Origin: Smittium mucronatum
Lineage: Eukaryota; Kickxellomycota; Harpellomycetes; Harpellales; Legeriomycetaceae
Direction of reading: 5' to 3'
Length of the DNA: 26,792 nt
Assembly: GCA_001953115.1 (NCBI GenBank)
Contig: LSSL01002585.1
Span: forward strand, 1-26,792
The position numbers and the translations under genes are program-made. Shown one piece after another: positions 11,701-22,669 of the stretch. Position 1 is the first letter of the stretch. Every line of letters starts with the position of its first letter. The notes under the pieces were generated by a model. It was not told the DNA's origin, ran no database searches, and saw only the letters and a list, made by a program, of their open reading frames with translations.

Positions 11701-14446
11701 ATACCTTAGAAAAAAAGTCATTAAGAAACGAGTTTTATTTTGAATTTTTGAATAGGATACAATTTTGTATATTCTGGATGATATTTCCTCACTAAAACGT
11801 GAATGCAATCATATATGAACTTTATAAAAAATATTTTGAAAATTAATTAATAATTTCATTCAGCAAGCATGTTCTTTTCTAACTGCAATAAAAATGGAAT
11901 TTATTGATTTGATATCTCGTAAATTTACCTTTTTAATTAGGTTATATTTGCTGCGCTTTTTGAAGCAGGAATAGTTATTCAGGGGTTTTTTTTATATAAT
12001 AAAATATCGTGGTTTTTGTGATGTTTCACTTTCAACCCCATAGAAAAATCCAAAAGATGAATTTTTATATTCAAAATCATCAGTGATAAATTTCTTGAAA
12101 AAATGCATGGAGAAATAAATGTGCATCAAAAAAATTGAAGCGGGTGTTATAAAAATAGGACTTAATATGATATCAACTCCATAAACTTACTTAATAATAA
12201 CTTAGCCGTATACAGTTATTAAATAAAAACTTGGTTCACAGCCATATAAATATCAAAATATTCAAAAAAAAAATAACTCCCATAAAAAAGGGTATCAAAA
12301 AAACAGAGAAAAAACCAAAAAATGATTAAATATGCCATTATTAGAAAGAAAAAAAACTTACACCATTACCACCATTTATAGATCAAAAATATAAGAAACT
12401 ATATGCTTCATTTCAGCAAACATTTATCAACTATTGAATTTAATAAAAAGGGCAAAAATATAATGTGTTTTTCTGTTCTTATAAACTTCTGGAGGGATAA
12501 AAAAAAGTTCAAGTAAGAATTAAATTATTCAGGACCACTTTGAACTGAAAATTTCAGATACAAAAGAAAAAATATTTTTTTATTAATCTATTATAGATGA
12601 TAAAATCGCAATAAATTAGAATTTTATTTACCTAAGATATATCATTTTTGAAGGGAAACTTTTGTCTCAAACAATTTAATTCTTTTAGAGCCACTCATAT
12701 AATCTTTTATCTATTCTGAGTCATATAAAAATCAGACTGACACTGCTATGGCTCTTCTAATTTTTAAGTTGTATAAATCCCAATTTTTTTATTACATCAA
12801 CATTTCCAGATAACCTATAATAAAGGGCATAGTTTATTCACGGGAATTATTGATCAATACCCTGGATGATCTCCGCTATATAAATAGAGAGGTATGTAAT
12901 AGAAAATCTTTTCTAAAACTTTAAAAAGAATTATAATTCTCTTTATTTTATTTTCTTTCAATGAAAAAAATAACCACTTCTCTGATATAGTAAAGAGTAT
13001 ATTTGTTTATAAAATCCAGCTAAATCTTGTAAGAATAGACTACACAATGTGAATATGTTATAAATTCGCAAGATCCAACAATATACGCTAAATCAAATAC
13101 TTTGTGTATTTAAAGTAATTTGTGCACCATTGGACTAAAATTTCAATTTTTCCTTATATCTCATGAGATTATGTATATAATAGAGCGAAATTTTACATTA
13201 TAAATCCAAGAAAAGTGATTTTTTCTAATAAAACTTTGATTTTATTTTCAATGAGATTTTTTCAAAAGAAAAATTCAGCGAAAAATATTGTACACATTAA
13301 ACTCAAAAAAATTAATCATCTTTCAGAAATCTAAAAAGTAGCTTTACGGTTATTTAAGGTTAAACGAGTCACCAATTTTTTTTATTTTGGGATATTAATT
13401 ACAATAATTTGTGTCGATACTTTCACACAAAAGTTTCTTCTATTACTCAAATAACGACTATTAAATATTTTAAACTTTTTTTGTTGAATTTTATGTAATT
13501 AATCTGCATCAAATATATTTGGAGCTGGCTTAAAAAATGGAGGATTTGAATGAACAAAATTAATACGGCGTAATTTATTAATAAATTATAAAATTAAGTA
13601 AAATAGTTGTATTTAAATATTTAGAAGCCCCTCCAATATTTTTATTAATGTATTTGACTATTCAATTGGGTTACACATGAATTTTTTTTCTCTATAATTA
13701 TGAAAAATTTCGGCACCGAATTTAAGAAATTCCTTTTAAAAAACCATTTAAATAATCCAAAACGTGATTCTAATTAAAAACAATAGGCTAGTTTTACAGC
13801 ACACAGAAAAAAATCAATATCTTTTAGCATTAATCGCTATATTTTCCATACATTTGTTAAAAAAAGAAACTTTTGAAATATTTGCTGTAAAACACCAAGT
13901 AAACATAAACCTCTTCATATCGACATATCAATTAAACATAAAGGACGAAAATACCACGCTAAAAATAAAAACGCTTAGCGGGTTACTTTAATATTGTCAA
14001 GCCAAATCAATTGTGCTATTTAATAACTAAATGTAATTTTAAAAACGTAATGGACCAACTCGCATCCTAATATTTTCGCTCTTTATTGAAAAAATAATAA
14101 GTTAGTCGTGGGGCTGATGTTAAACAATGTTTGATAATTTCTTTCATATTAGACATACTTTCTCAAATACTATATTGCTAATATTTCAGATTGTATAACA
14201 CATGCCTCATTGTTAATGCGATCTATAATACACAACCCATAAATAAATTATTTCTTCAAACTATTATTATTTATTCATAACTCTAGTTTTTAATCAAACC
14301 TTTCTGAATTTTCACCAAAAATAATATTGATTGATCGTATTTTCAGTTTATGAATATGCTTAGCTTAAAAAATAGACCAATTTTGATTGCTCTTTTTTAA
14401 AAGATAAAATTTTTTATAAGATTTTTGCTTAAAAAAGTACAAGCGA
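5714..14446. other. Very AT-rich gene desert
   Basis: I find no supportable gene in nearly 9 kb. Both strands are dense in TAA/TAG, and A and T runs are everywhere. Local items include an AT dinucleotide tract near 5950-5970, a CACGTG palindrome at 10595, a TATA-like box with palindromes at 12848-12940, and a repeated 14-mer at 10290 and 12142. One 75-codon open frame at 13764-13991 has no ATG and no recognisable similarity. The region may be decayed repeats or structural DNA; I cannot tell which. Confidence 0.5.
10595..10611. promoter_or_regulatory. 12-bp CACGTG palindrome abutting a CCAAT box
   Basis: AATCACGTGATT is a perfect palindrome around an E-box, directly followed by ATTGG (inverted CCAAT). 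In fungi these motifs are bound by bHLH factors and the HAP/NF-Y complex. No nearby gene is visible, so function is uncertain. Confidence 0.25.
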
Positions 14447-14545
14447 TAGTTGATTAAATCAGCATTTTAGTCAAACGGACATAAATTAGTCGATTTATGC
14501 ACAAAATAGGCGATTTCACTAATATTAGTCGTGATCTATACAAAA
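14447..14545 (+). repeat. Degenerate ~20-bp tandem array (TAGTCG units)
   Basis: Five units begin at 14447 (TAGTTG), 14468 (TAGTCA), 14487 (TAGTCG), 14507 (TAGGCG) and 14526 (TAGTCG), spaced 21, 19, 20 and 19 bp. The two best share TAG[T/G]CGATTT. A 7-bp inverted repeat, CATAAAT...ATTTATG, spans 14480-14499. The array lies about 700 bp upstream of the TFB2 start codon. It could be a decayed minisatellite or an iteron-like protein-binding array. Confidence 0.45.
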
Positions 14546-14837
14546 AAATCAAAATTTAAAATTGAACAGCTTAATAATAGAAAGCATCAATTCAAAAAAA
14601 ATAAATCCACATTTAAAGCTCGTTAATTGGAATATCTTTTTTTTTTTTTCAAAAATTAGTTATGAGAAAAACTTCAAAACAAGAATACAACATTTCTGTG
14701 CTGGGATTGAGAATAATATCATTCGATTTATATAACTTTTCCATGATTCTGGTAAAATAGAAAGGTTATTAATATTATTTTTCGCGTTAAATTGAGATAA
14801 AGTCATATAATTATTGAAATCACTTCACCAATAGCCC

Positions 14838-14995
14838 CCTTGAACCAATTCTCTATAGATAACGAGCTTCTAGAGCGGATAAAAGAGTTAGTTGAAGACT
14901 ATTTTGGAAATTTTTCACTATTTTGATTTTTTTAAATTAGTTTTTATAACATTCTATCAACTTTAAAATAAATTTCCCAAAAAATAAATAAAAAA
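14838..14995 (+). mobile_element. Diverged, 5'-truncated copy of the 22.7-kb retroposon body
   Basis: This stretch aligns in order with 22758-22904. Shared are CCTTGAACCAAT, GAGCT.CTAGAG, a 30-nt identical block around 14921-14950, and AACTTTAAAATAAATTT followed by CCC. An A-rich tail interrupted by T covers 14979-14995. The region between the first and third blocks is 8 nt longer than in the other copy. No tRNA-like head is recognisable upstream and I found no target-site duplication, so it is an older, truncated or head-less copy. It ends about 250 bp before the TFB2 start codon. Confidence 0.7.
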
Positions 14996-15244
14996 TCTCA
15001 GCATTGGCCTGTATTGGTAGCGCGAAAAGGTTGGCGATGTTTTTGACAAATAGGCATTATACTTCGATCCTATACATAGATGATTGGGTGTAATGTAGCC
15101 TGCGAACAAAGCGAATATTTGATTTCTTATTTTTTTTTTCGAAAGTGGATTTTATATTGAATTTACGAATGTTATTTTCTCTTGTTATTTATAGATTAAT
15201 ATTATATTCTCATATTTAGAGTCTTATATCGAAATCGAATTAAG

Positions 15245-17614
15245 ATGGCTGATCAAAATCAAAGCGAAAGTGAAGAATCTCATTTTCAGATTACAATATT
15301 AGAATTTTTAGAAAAGCTACCCGAACAATTGACTAATCGGCTATACAGAAAGCCTACTTCATGTCTGGCAGTCTTTAGGTTAGATTTTCCTGTTTTTTTG
15401 GTGAAGTTTTTTTTTTTGAAAAACTACAAAAAAATAATTTCAATGCTGTTATTATTGGTTTAAAAAGGATTAGTCGCTTCAACTTTTATAGTCATTCTAT
15501 TTCTAAGAAATAAACGTATATAACTTATAAACTTCTAGGATGCTCCCTGCGGTGTCAAAACAAATTATAATGTCCATATTGTATGTCGATGTCCCCATAT
15601 CTAAAGCTGAGATTTTGCTATGGGCCAAATCAAATAAATCAAGGTATTCCTTTCTTCATTTTTTAGTCTATAATTTCTACATGACTTTTACCTGGAGCTC
15701 TCAATTTTATTTATCATCTCTAAATTGTATTTTCTTCCATTAGCGGGTTTAATCAAAGTATTGATTGTTTAAAAAAACTATATATTCTTTACGAAAAAGA
15801 GGAGAACTTTTTGCTGAATGCCGAGTTTCAAAAGCAATTGATAAATTTCCTAACAGGAGGGTAAGTGGAATTATTTTTATTTCTATTTTATTTAAAAATC
15901 TCCAAGGATTTATGCAAAATTGCTTACGTAGTTTAAGATCCTTCTTAACTTTTATTCTTCATTTAGTGGTGATAGGGAAAATTTCGAGCTTTTGAATGAC
16001 ATGCATTACAACTCTACTGAAGAAACGGAAGAAATAGATGATTATGCAAACGAAAAATGGGAGGTAACTTTATTAAACTTACACTCAAAACAGACCAGAA
16101 TATTGTTTTTATCTTATGATCTGTCAATATTGATCGAATTTCAAAAATATTCTAATATTACACTATTTTAAAATTCTTCACTTTCAGTCAGTTTTACACT
16201 TTATGGTCGGTACCTCTGAAAAAAAAGATCATCCAAACAAAAGTGTGCTCCAATTATTAAGAAAATCTGGTTTAGTGACTAACTCAAATGGGGAAAATCA
16301 AATCTCAAGTAAAGGATTCCAATTTTTACTACAGGACATATGCTCACAGATTTGGATAATTTTGCTGCAATATCTAAATATGCAAGAAGATGGCGAATCT
16401 GATATTGTTTCTGTATTGGGACTATTTTTCCAATTAGGAAGTTTAGAGTTTGGAAGAAAATATAGGGTACAAAATATGACTGATCTCGAAAATAGAGTCT
16501 TTAAAGATCTGACAGAGCTAGGGTTTATTTACAAATTAAAAGACGGAAGTCACTCATTTATTCCTACAAGATTGGTTTCCATTCTAACCGGCGCATCTAA
16601 TACTAGCATCAGAGCTACAATTGCAATGTTGAATAGTCGCAATAATTCGAAAAACAACCAGAACATTCTTTCCAACTCCACACAATACTCTGAAGTTGAT
16701 GTCAAAGATTCTGGATTTATAATTCTTGAAACCAATTATAGACTATATGCCTACACTGGTAACTATTTATTTTGTCAATAGCAATTTTTATTTAATTTTT
16801 TCTGGAATGAAAATCCCATTTGAAAGCTTATATAAAAGTCTTATATAAAAGCCACTATTTACTCTTTTAATTTACCTAATTATTATTTTTATCTTTTAGA
16901 TTCTATTCTTCAAATATCGATTATGAGTCTGTTCACTCAAATGGTATACCGTTTTCCTAATATGGTGGTCGGGTCAATAACCAGAGATAGCATTAGAAGA
17001 GCCCTTTCAAAGGGAATAAATGCCGATCAGGTAGCTTTTAAAATATTTCTTCTTTTAAAAAGACTAAAAAAACCTCTCCTTTTTATTTTTTTTCTAGATT
17101 GTGACATACTTAACCATGCATGCCCACCCTCAAGTAAGGGAGAAAGTCCCTCCGGTTCCAATAACTGTTTCTGACCAAATCCGTCTTTGGGAACTAGAAA
17201 AGAATCGAATAAATCCTACACTATGTAATACTCTCTTTCTTTTTAGTATCTTAAATCGCTTTAAATATTTTAATCTCCAACCATTTTGTTCTTTATTTTA
17301 TTCTTATTTCCATTAAAGTATTTTTCCAAGCCATGTTTCAGTTTTCAAAGAAATATTGTCAATATTTAACTATTTCTATTTATCAAATTACACTAGCTTT
17401 CTTGTACCACGAGTTTAACAGGCAGCAAGATTTTGACACTGTGCATAAATATGCTCTCCAGTTAGATGTCGTTCTATGGGTTGATGAGAAACGCCGGACC
17501 ATTGTAATAAAAGCTGAAGGTCATGAACCCGTGAAAGAGTTTGTGAAGCGTAGAATGTCTAGCAAAAGTTCAAACTCCTCTATTGGAAATACTTCAACAG
17601 CAAATCATAAATAG
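15245..17614 (+). CDS. TFB2: TFIIH core subunit Tfb2 / p52 (GTF2H4), eight exons, 499 aa
   Basis: Tfb2 is a core TFIIH subunit that anchors and stimulates the XPB/Ssl2 ATPase in Pol II initiation and nucleotide-excision repair in the nucleus. Exons: 15245-15378, 15539-15643, 15744-15860, 15967-16063, 16188-16758, 16900-17030, 17098-17224, 17397-17614 (1500 nt). All seven introns are GT-AG, 67-172 bp. Seen: N-terminal LEFLEKLPEQL..RLY with SCLAVFR; LTGGG (about 117-121); EKWESVLHFMVG (about 149-159); GFQFLLQD (about 194-201); the hallmark ETNYRLYAYT (about 332-341); YRFPNMVVGSITRDS; a MHAHP motif; DQIRLWELEKNR (about 410-421); and a C-terminal domain that in the family binds Tfb5/p8. The length lies between human (462) and yeast (513). 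All splice phases close exactly. An intron acceptor in the 5' UTR (near 15220) is possible. Confidence 0.95.
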
Positions 17615-18570
17615 ATTATATATATTTTTCGATTTACACTTTCTTCACTGATTATAGCATTTTATTTTACTGCAGCATGCTCGATTTTTTTTTTTTTTTT
17701 CGTTTCAAAGAATTTTATTGTAGGATAAACAAGCTTAATGTATATCAAAAAAAATGAAAATTTTGATTTAAAAATGCAAATCATAGTAGTTTTTTTTCCC
17801 TAGTCTTTTATTTGGTACTTTTCTTACTAGTATCTTTTCATTGCACTACTCTTAAAAGGTTGAAAGCCTGTTTAATTTTTTTAGCCAAAAATATAATTGA
17901 ATTATATCCACTCTTTTACTAACCATAGCTAATTAACTCCAGAATAGTTAATATTAGCTATATCTGCAAATATTAATTGTGATATATCCAATGTATTTAC
18001 GGGAAACAGTAATCACGTGAAAATTCCATGATTCAAAAAAAGGACCCAAATTGTTTCTCACAACCTGGTCCACATTTTCATCAATAGTAAATATTTAATA
18101 TATAGTAAAATCTCATGGTCCAGCTTGACTCTTTTTGGAATATAAAGCTAAGCATCTCAATCGTTAGTGGATTAAAAAACATTTAAAATTGTGTTAGATA
18201 TTAACTTTGCCTTATTATACTGATATAATCTTGTCAAAAATGTTTAAATATTATTGTCTATGCGTGATCACCTGTCATTTAATATTCTTATAAAAACACC
18301 ACCAAGGATATTTACATTTTATGTTTAAGTATTCCATCCATCTAGGCATGAAAAAAGTTATTCCACCAAGAGTCATGCTATAAGTGTGGTAGTAAAGTTT
18401 TTTATTTATATTTTAACATTAGATGAGTATGATTTTTACACTAAATTAAAAAAAATCTGTAGAAAAATTGAAGAAACCTCCTCACGACTTCGAAACTCGC
18501 GATATTAGTTGATTTCAATTTATTTGAAAAACATCATTTAAACTAACTGTAAAAATAAAAACTATTAGGT
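17615..18570. other. Convergent intergenic region between TFB2 and eIF5B
   Basis: Both genes end toward this stretch, so it should hold both 3' UTRs and both polyadenylation regions. It contains a T16 run (17685-17700) and an AATCACGTGA E-box (18011-18020). No ORF is credible. AT-rich polyadenylation signals are too common here to pick one. Confidence 0.5.
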
Positions 18571-21500
18571 TTATTGAACGTCTAGAATCTTCTTTAGTTT
18601 GATAATAAGAGCCCAATCGTCTTTAGACATATCGTTTCTGAAAGAGTCCTTAAGAATGTTAATACTGGATCTGGTAATTTTGGAAAATAATTCGCTTTTC
18701 TCATCGAAATGACGACCAAACAATTTTGGAGTTTCATAGGATGGGCATTCGATTTTTATTGCTACACCAGCACCAGCTTCACCCCGCTTGACTACAGTCA
18801 TTGGCTTGTGGTTGATCTCCATGGAAGTAACTTTACCAAGGGTGATAACCTCGCGTGCCTTCGTTTCAGGATTAATATTGACAACACAAATTGGTGTCCC
18901 GAGTCTGAGTTGACCTTCAACAACATCAACACCAATAACTATAGGATCTCTTTTATTAAAAGCAGCACCAGGGATCATTTTTAGTACACATGGGAAGACG
19001 GCTTGGGGTGATTGATCCTTTCTCTTCTGTTCTGTTAATTCTTTAATGTGTGCTGTGAATGAGTCGAACAGGTGATAAATGATGTCGGCTGTGAATATCT
19101 TGATGCCGATTTCCTCTGCGTAATCGCTGGCATCTTTATCAACTTTTACATCAAAACATAGCATTACTGCAAATTCTTTTGCTTTGTCGATCATCGCAGA
19201 CGCCCTGAAAACATCTTTTCTGTGAACGGGACCAATGTTAAGACCAGAAACGGGAATTTTGGAGGTTCTCAAGAACTCGAGCAGAGCTTCAAGAGATCCC
19301 AGAGTCGAGGATTGTACCCAGACGCCCTTACCAGACTTATCTATATTATCTTGTAAGGATATCAAGTCTGACATGACCTCATCCATAATTTCTTCTTCGT
19401 CATCGTCAGGCCCAACAACCATAAGTCTAGACCCTGCAATAGATTTCTCCAATCCAGGGGCTGAGATTTTAACACCCATGGCAGCTTTGATGGTTTTGTG
19501 GTGAATATACTGAGATTTTAATCTAAGTTCCCTCATAGGCTGTGGTGTGAGCAGTGCTCTTATATTAGTTGCTATGGGCCCATCTAGACCGCATAATACG
19601 ATTCGGTCACCCTCGTTCAAAACACCGTTCGATAAAACAACGTCAATGGTGGTACCAAGACCTTCAATAACTTTTACTTCCAAGACAGTAGCTTCAAGTT
19701 CAGAAAGGTACATGAGCTGGGATTCCATTCGAGTCTGTGTAAGGCTGACAAGTAAAGCCAATAGATCAGGTACACCCTCTCCTGTTACAGCACTTGTTGG
19801 AACAAGAGAAACGTTTTTTGCAAAATTTTTATTTTCATAGTATAATTTGGAATTGAGACCTTGTTCAGCGAATGCAACAATTGTAGACTGGAGACGGTTG
19901 TTAAACTCGCGCTTGACGGATTCAGATTGTTGATTAAAGGATAGTCTAAATCCATTGTCATCAGTTGATTTCCAGTTGTATATTCTATCAATTTTATTAA
20001 GAGCAACAACAAAAGGGGTTTTCTTTTCGCGCAATAGTCTTAGAGATTCAAGGGTTTGAGGTTCCAACCCGTGCATAATATCAACGACAAGAATAGCAAT
20101 GTTACAAAGAGAAGAACCACGAGAACGCAAGTTAGTGAAAGACTCGTGACCCGGGGTATCGATAATTAGAAGGCCAGGAACTTTAATGTCAAGTTTTCCA
20201 GATTTATTGATAACTGCAGTTTTTTTGATAATTGCACTAGCAGGGAAATAAGTAGCACCGATTTGCTGGGTAATACCACCAGCCTCACCTCCTTGAACAT
20301 CGGTTTGTCTAATTCTATCTAAAAGCTTGGTTTTTCCTGTATCTACGTGACCCAATATACAGCAAATAGGAGAGCGTAAATTATCAGATGATCGTGCGTC
20401 CATTGCAGCTTTCATGCGTTTTTCTCTTCTGGATTGAGCTTCTCTTTTACGCTGGGCCGATATTCTTCCTTCACCATCACTGCTACTATCACTACTATCA
20501 CTACTATCATCAGAGTCATCATCAGAATCATCTTCCGAGCTTGATTCACTTTCAGAATTGGCTGGTTTGGTTTTTTGTTTAGAGCTAGAAGCATTGGCTT
20601 TAACTGCCTGTTTTTTTTCATCCTGTTTATCGTCTTCAATTGATTTTTTATTATCCTTTTCCTCTTCGGATTCGCTGGACTCAAGTAATGCTTCCCAGTT
20701 ATCTTCACTTTCATCTTGGTTTTCTTCCTCCTCTTTTACCTCAGGCTCTACATTTGTTGGGATGGGTGGAGAAGATATGGTATCTGGTTCCTTATTAACT
20801 GCCTGGTCCTGAGAAAGTTCAGATTCAGATTTTTGAGGCTTCTTTTTACGGTCTCCGTAAACCACTCTCTTTTTTTTCTTATCAGAAGAGTTATCAGGTT
20901 GATTTGCTTGTAATAGACCAGGAATTTGTGCACCACTATCTTTGAGTTGTTGAAGGAAAGCCTCCTGCTTTCTTTTAGCTTCTTTTTCTTTTTTAGTTAA
21001 AAGCTTTCCTTCCTTACGAAGCTGTTCTTTTTTCAACCTCTCCTTCTCTTTTTTAGCCAACCTGGCCTCTTCAGCTTTACGCTCTTCTTCTTCTATCCTT
21101 TTCAGTTCTTCTTGTTCAAGCCTCAACATTTCCTCCATTTGTCGTTTAGCTTCTAATTCAGCAGCTCTTTGGGCCTCTATCATTTTCTGTAGGGCAGCAA
21201 CGTTAGGACCACCTTTACCCTTAGAAGGCATAGATTCAGGTTGCTTAGATTTTTTTTTGGATCCGGTTTGCTTTTCTGGATCTGCGGGAGTAGGGGCAGA
21301 TTTAGGAGGCTGCTTAGACTTGTTTTCCTGTTCCTTTTTCTTTTTTTCGAGTTTTAAGCGTTCCTTTCGCTCTTTTTCTTTTTGTTTGGAGGATTTGATT
21401 TGAGTACCTTCAATTTCTTCCAAATCTACATTTAATTTCTTTTTATCCTTGGGTAATAATTCAGGAATTGAGTCCAATTCATCAGCATAAGTCACAGTCG

Positions 21501-21949
21501 GAGCTTTCTTTTTTTTATTTTTTTTGCTGGCCATTTTGGGCTCTAAATCAGAGCCTTCATCAGAAAAATCGGCTTCGAACTCAGGAGCCTTTTTTCCCGA
21601 TTTTTTTTTGGAAGGCAGATCTTCATCTATATCCAATTTGGAAAAAGAATCTATCATGCTTGATTTATCTTTTTTTTTGCTTTTCTTAGACCTTGCATTA
21701 GATATTATGCCCATTAGACCACCACCTTCAGCATCACCAGCTCCATCATCCAGATCGTTACTTTGATTGGACAAAGCAGCTTTTATAGGATCTTGGACAT
21801 CATCGTTATCAGCCCTAAATTATTAATAGGAATGAACAAGATTTTATAAATAAAAAAATGCTTTATGAGCTAGGAAAACAAAGCAAATAAAAAAATTGTT
21901 ACCAAACATCATCATCTACGGGTTTCTTAGAACCCTTCTTACGAGCCAT
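18571..21949 (-). CDS. FUN12: Eukaryotic translation initiation factor 5B (eIF5B/Fun12), two exons, 1096 aa
   Basis: Ribosome-dependent GTPase, homologue of bacterial IF2, that promotes 60S joining to the 40S initiation complex in the cytoplasm. Exons: 21949-21903 (MARKKGSKK...) and 21814-18571, separated by an 88-bp GT-AG intron whose join gives Trp16. Seen: a long Lys/Glu-rich N-terminus (about 1-490) with a predicted helical KKEKER region and an acidic Ser/Asp cluster (about 435-462); P-loop GHVDTGKT (about 504-511); switch I region [14 protein letters not shown] (about 525-538); switch [10 protein letters not shown] (about 568-575); NKID (about 622-625); then the beta-barrel, alpha/beta/alpha and C-terminal domains ending KLKKILDVQ. 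The length is between yeast (about 1000) and human (about 1220). The upstream ATG is preferred because the large exon has no ATG near its beginning and eIF5B normally starts with a short basic segment. The stop codon lies within an AATAAA string. Confidence 0.97.
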
Positions 21950-22650
21950 TCTTTAAAAAGTTTTTTGTGTGATAGTTGATGAATAATGAAGTAAAACCTT
22001 TCAAGTTTAGATTGATGATTAAGATAAGTGATATAGAGGTAAAAATATTTAGTTCTTTAAAGCTATCATCTCAGCGTTAAAGAAATTTTTACTTATGAAC
22101 AAAATTTGTCTTGATTTAGGCATAAATAATGCCAATAATATTTTGCCCTGTAAATCGAATATATGCTTCCTATTTGTCAATACATCAAATGTGTAAAGAT
22201 GGCTGATTAACCAACCCTTTGTTTACGATCAAATAATATCATTTTTTAAAAAGATTTTTTCCAATGGATTTACTCTTAATGGGAAGTGGTCTAGGAAGTT
22301 TGTTAAGGGCAATTTGTGAAGGTTAGAAATATCTAGATACAAAATTAAACCACATATGCGAGATTCTCTAAGGGGAGCGGTCACTTTCTTATGAATTTCT
22401 ATCTCTTTCCTAATTTGGAAAGCCAACATGTTTTAAATATAAAGTCATTGGTTTGTGGTTAATCGAATCATATATGAATTCTTCTATTGGCTAAATGCCG
22501 AGATTCTCTTAGAACTTTTATTTTTACCATTTTTTATTGGTTTGATGATGTCATTCTTTTTATTGGCCGATAACTTAAACAGTAAAAAAAAGTCTGATAT
22601 TGAAAAGAATCTCCCAAATATAAAAACTAATATTTAATTACAAAATAAAT
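21950..22650. other. Intergenic region upstream of eIF5B with small opposing ORFs
   Basis: It must hold the eIF5B promoter at its left end. On the + strand an open stretch from 22446 to 22637 encodes a hydrophobic segment (LLELLFLPFFIGLMMSFFLLA) and then a charged tail. It has no upstream in-frame ATG and would need a first exon. A 19-codon ATG frame at 22264 could supply a start, but its possible splice phases do not fit. On the minus strand, 22429-22229 encodes 66 aa with an ATG. None of these is recognised, and I cannot decide which strand, if any, is coding. Confidence 0.3.
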
Positions 22651-22669
22651 AAAATTATGTTTTTTTTGG
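22651..22669 (+). repeat. Target-site duplication, left copy
   Basis: AAAATTATGTTTTTTTTGG matches the right copy at 22901-22919 in 18 of 19 positions (T versus C at position 10). It directly abuts the tRNA-headed element, as expected for target-primed reverse transcription. Confidence 0.85.

Noticed and set aside
13764..13991. 75-codon open frame in the desert
   Set aside because: It begins at GTG with no ATG, has an in-frame stop just upstream and no splice partner, and is about the longest expected by chance in several kilobases.
5714..14446. CRISPR arrays, bacterial operons or mitochondrial DNA as an explanation for the AT-rich region
   Set aside because: No regular direct repeats with spacers were seen, the flanking genes are nuclear and spliced, and no mitochondrial genes or tRNAs are recognisable.
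14103..15473. Extra TTAGTCG copies at 14103 and 15467 as part of the 20-bp array
   Set aside because: They are outside the phased block, and one lies inside TFB2 intron 1. Their number is near chance expectation.
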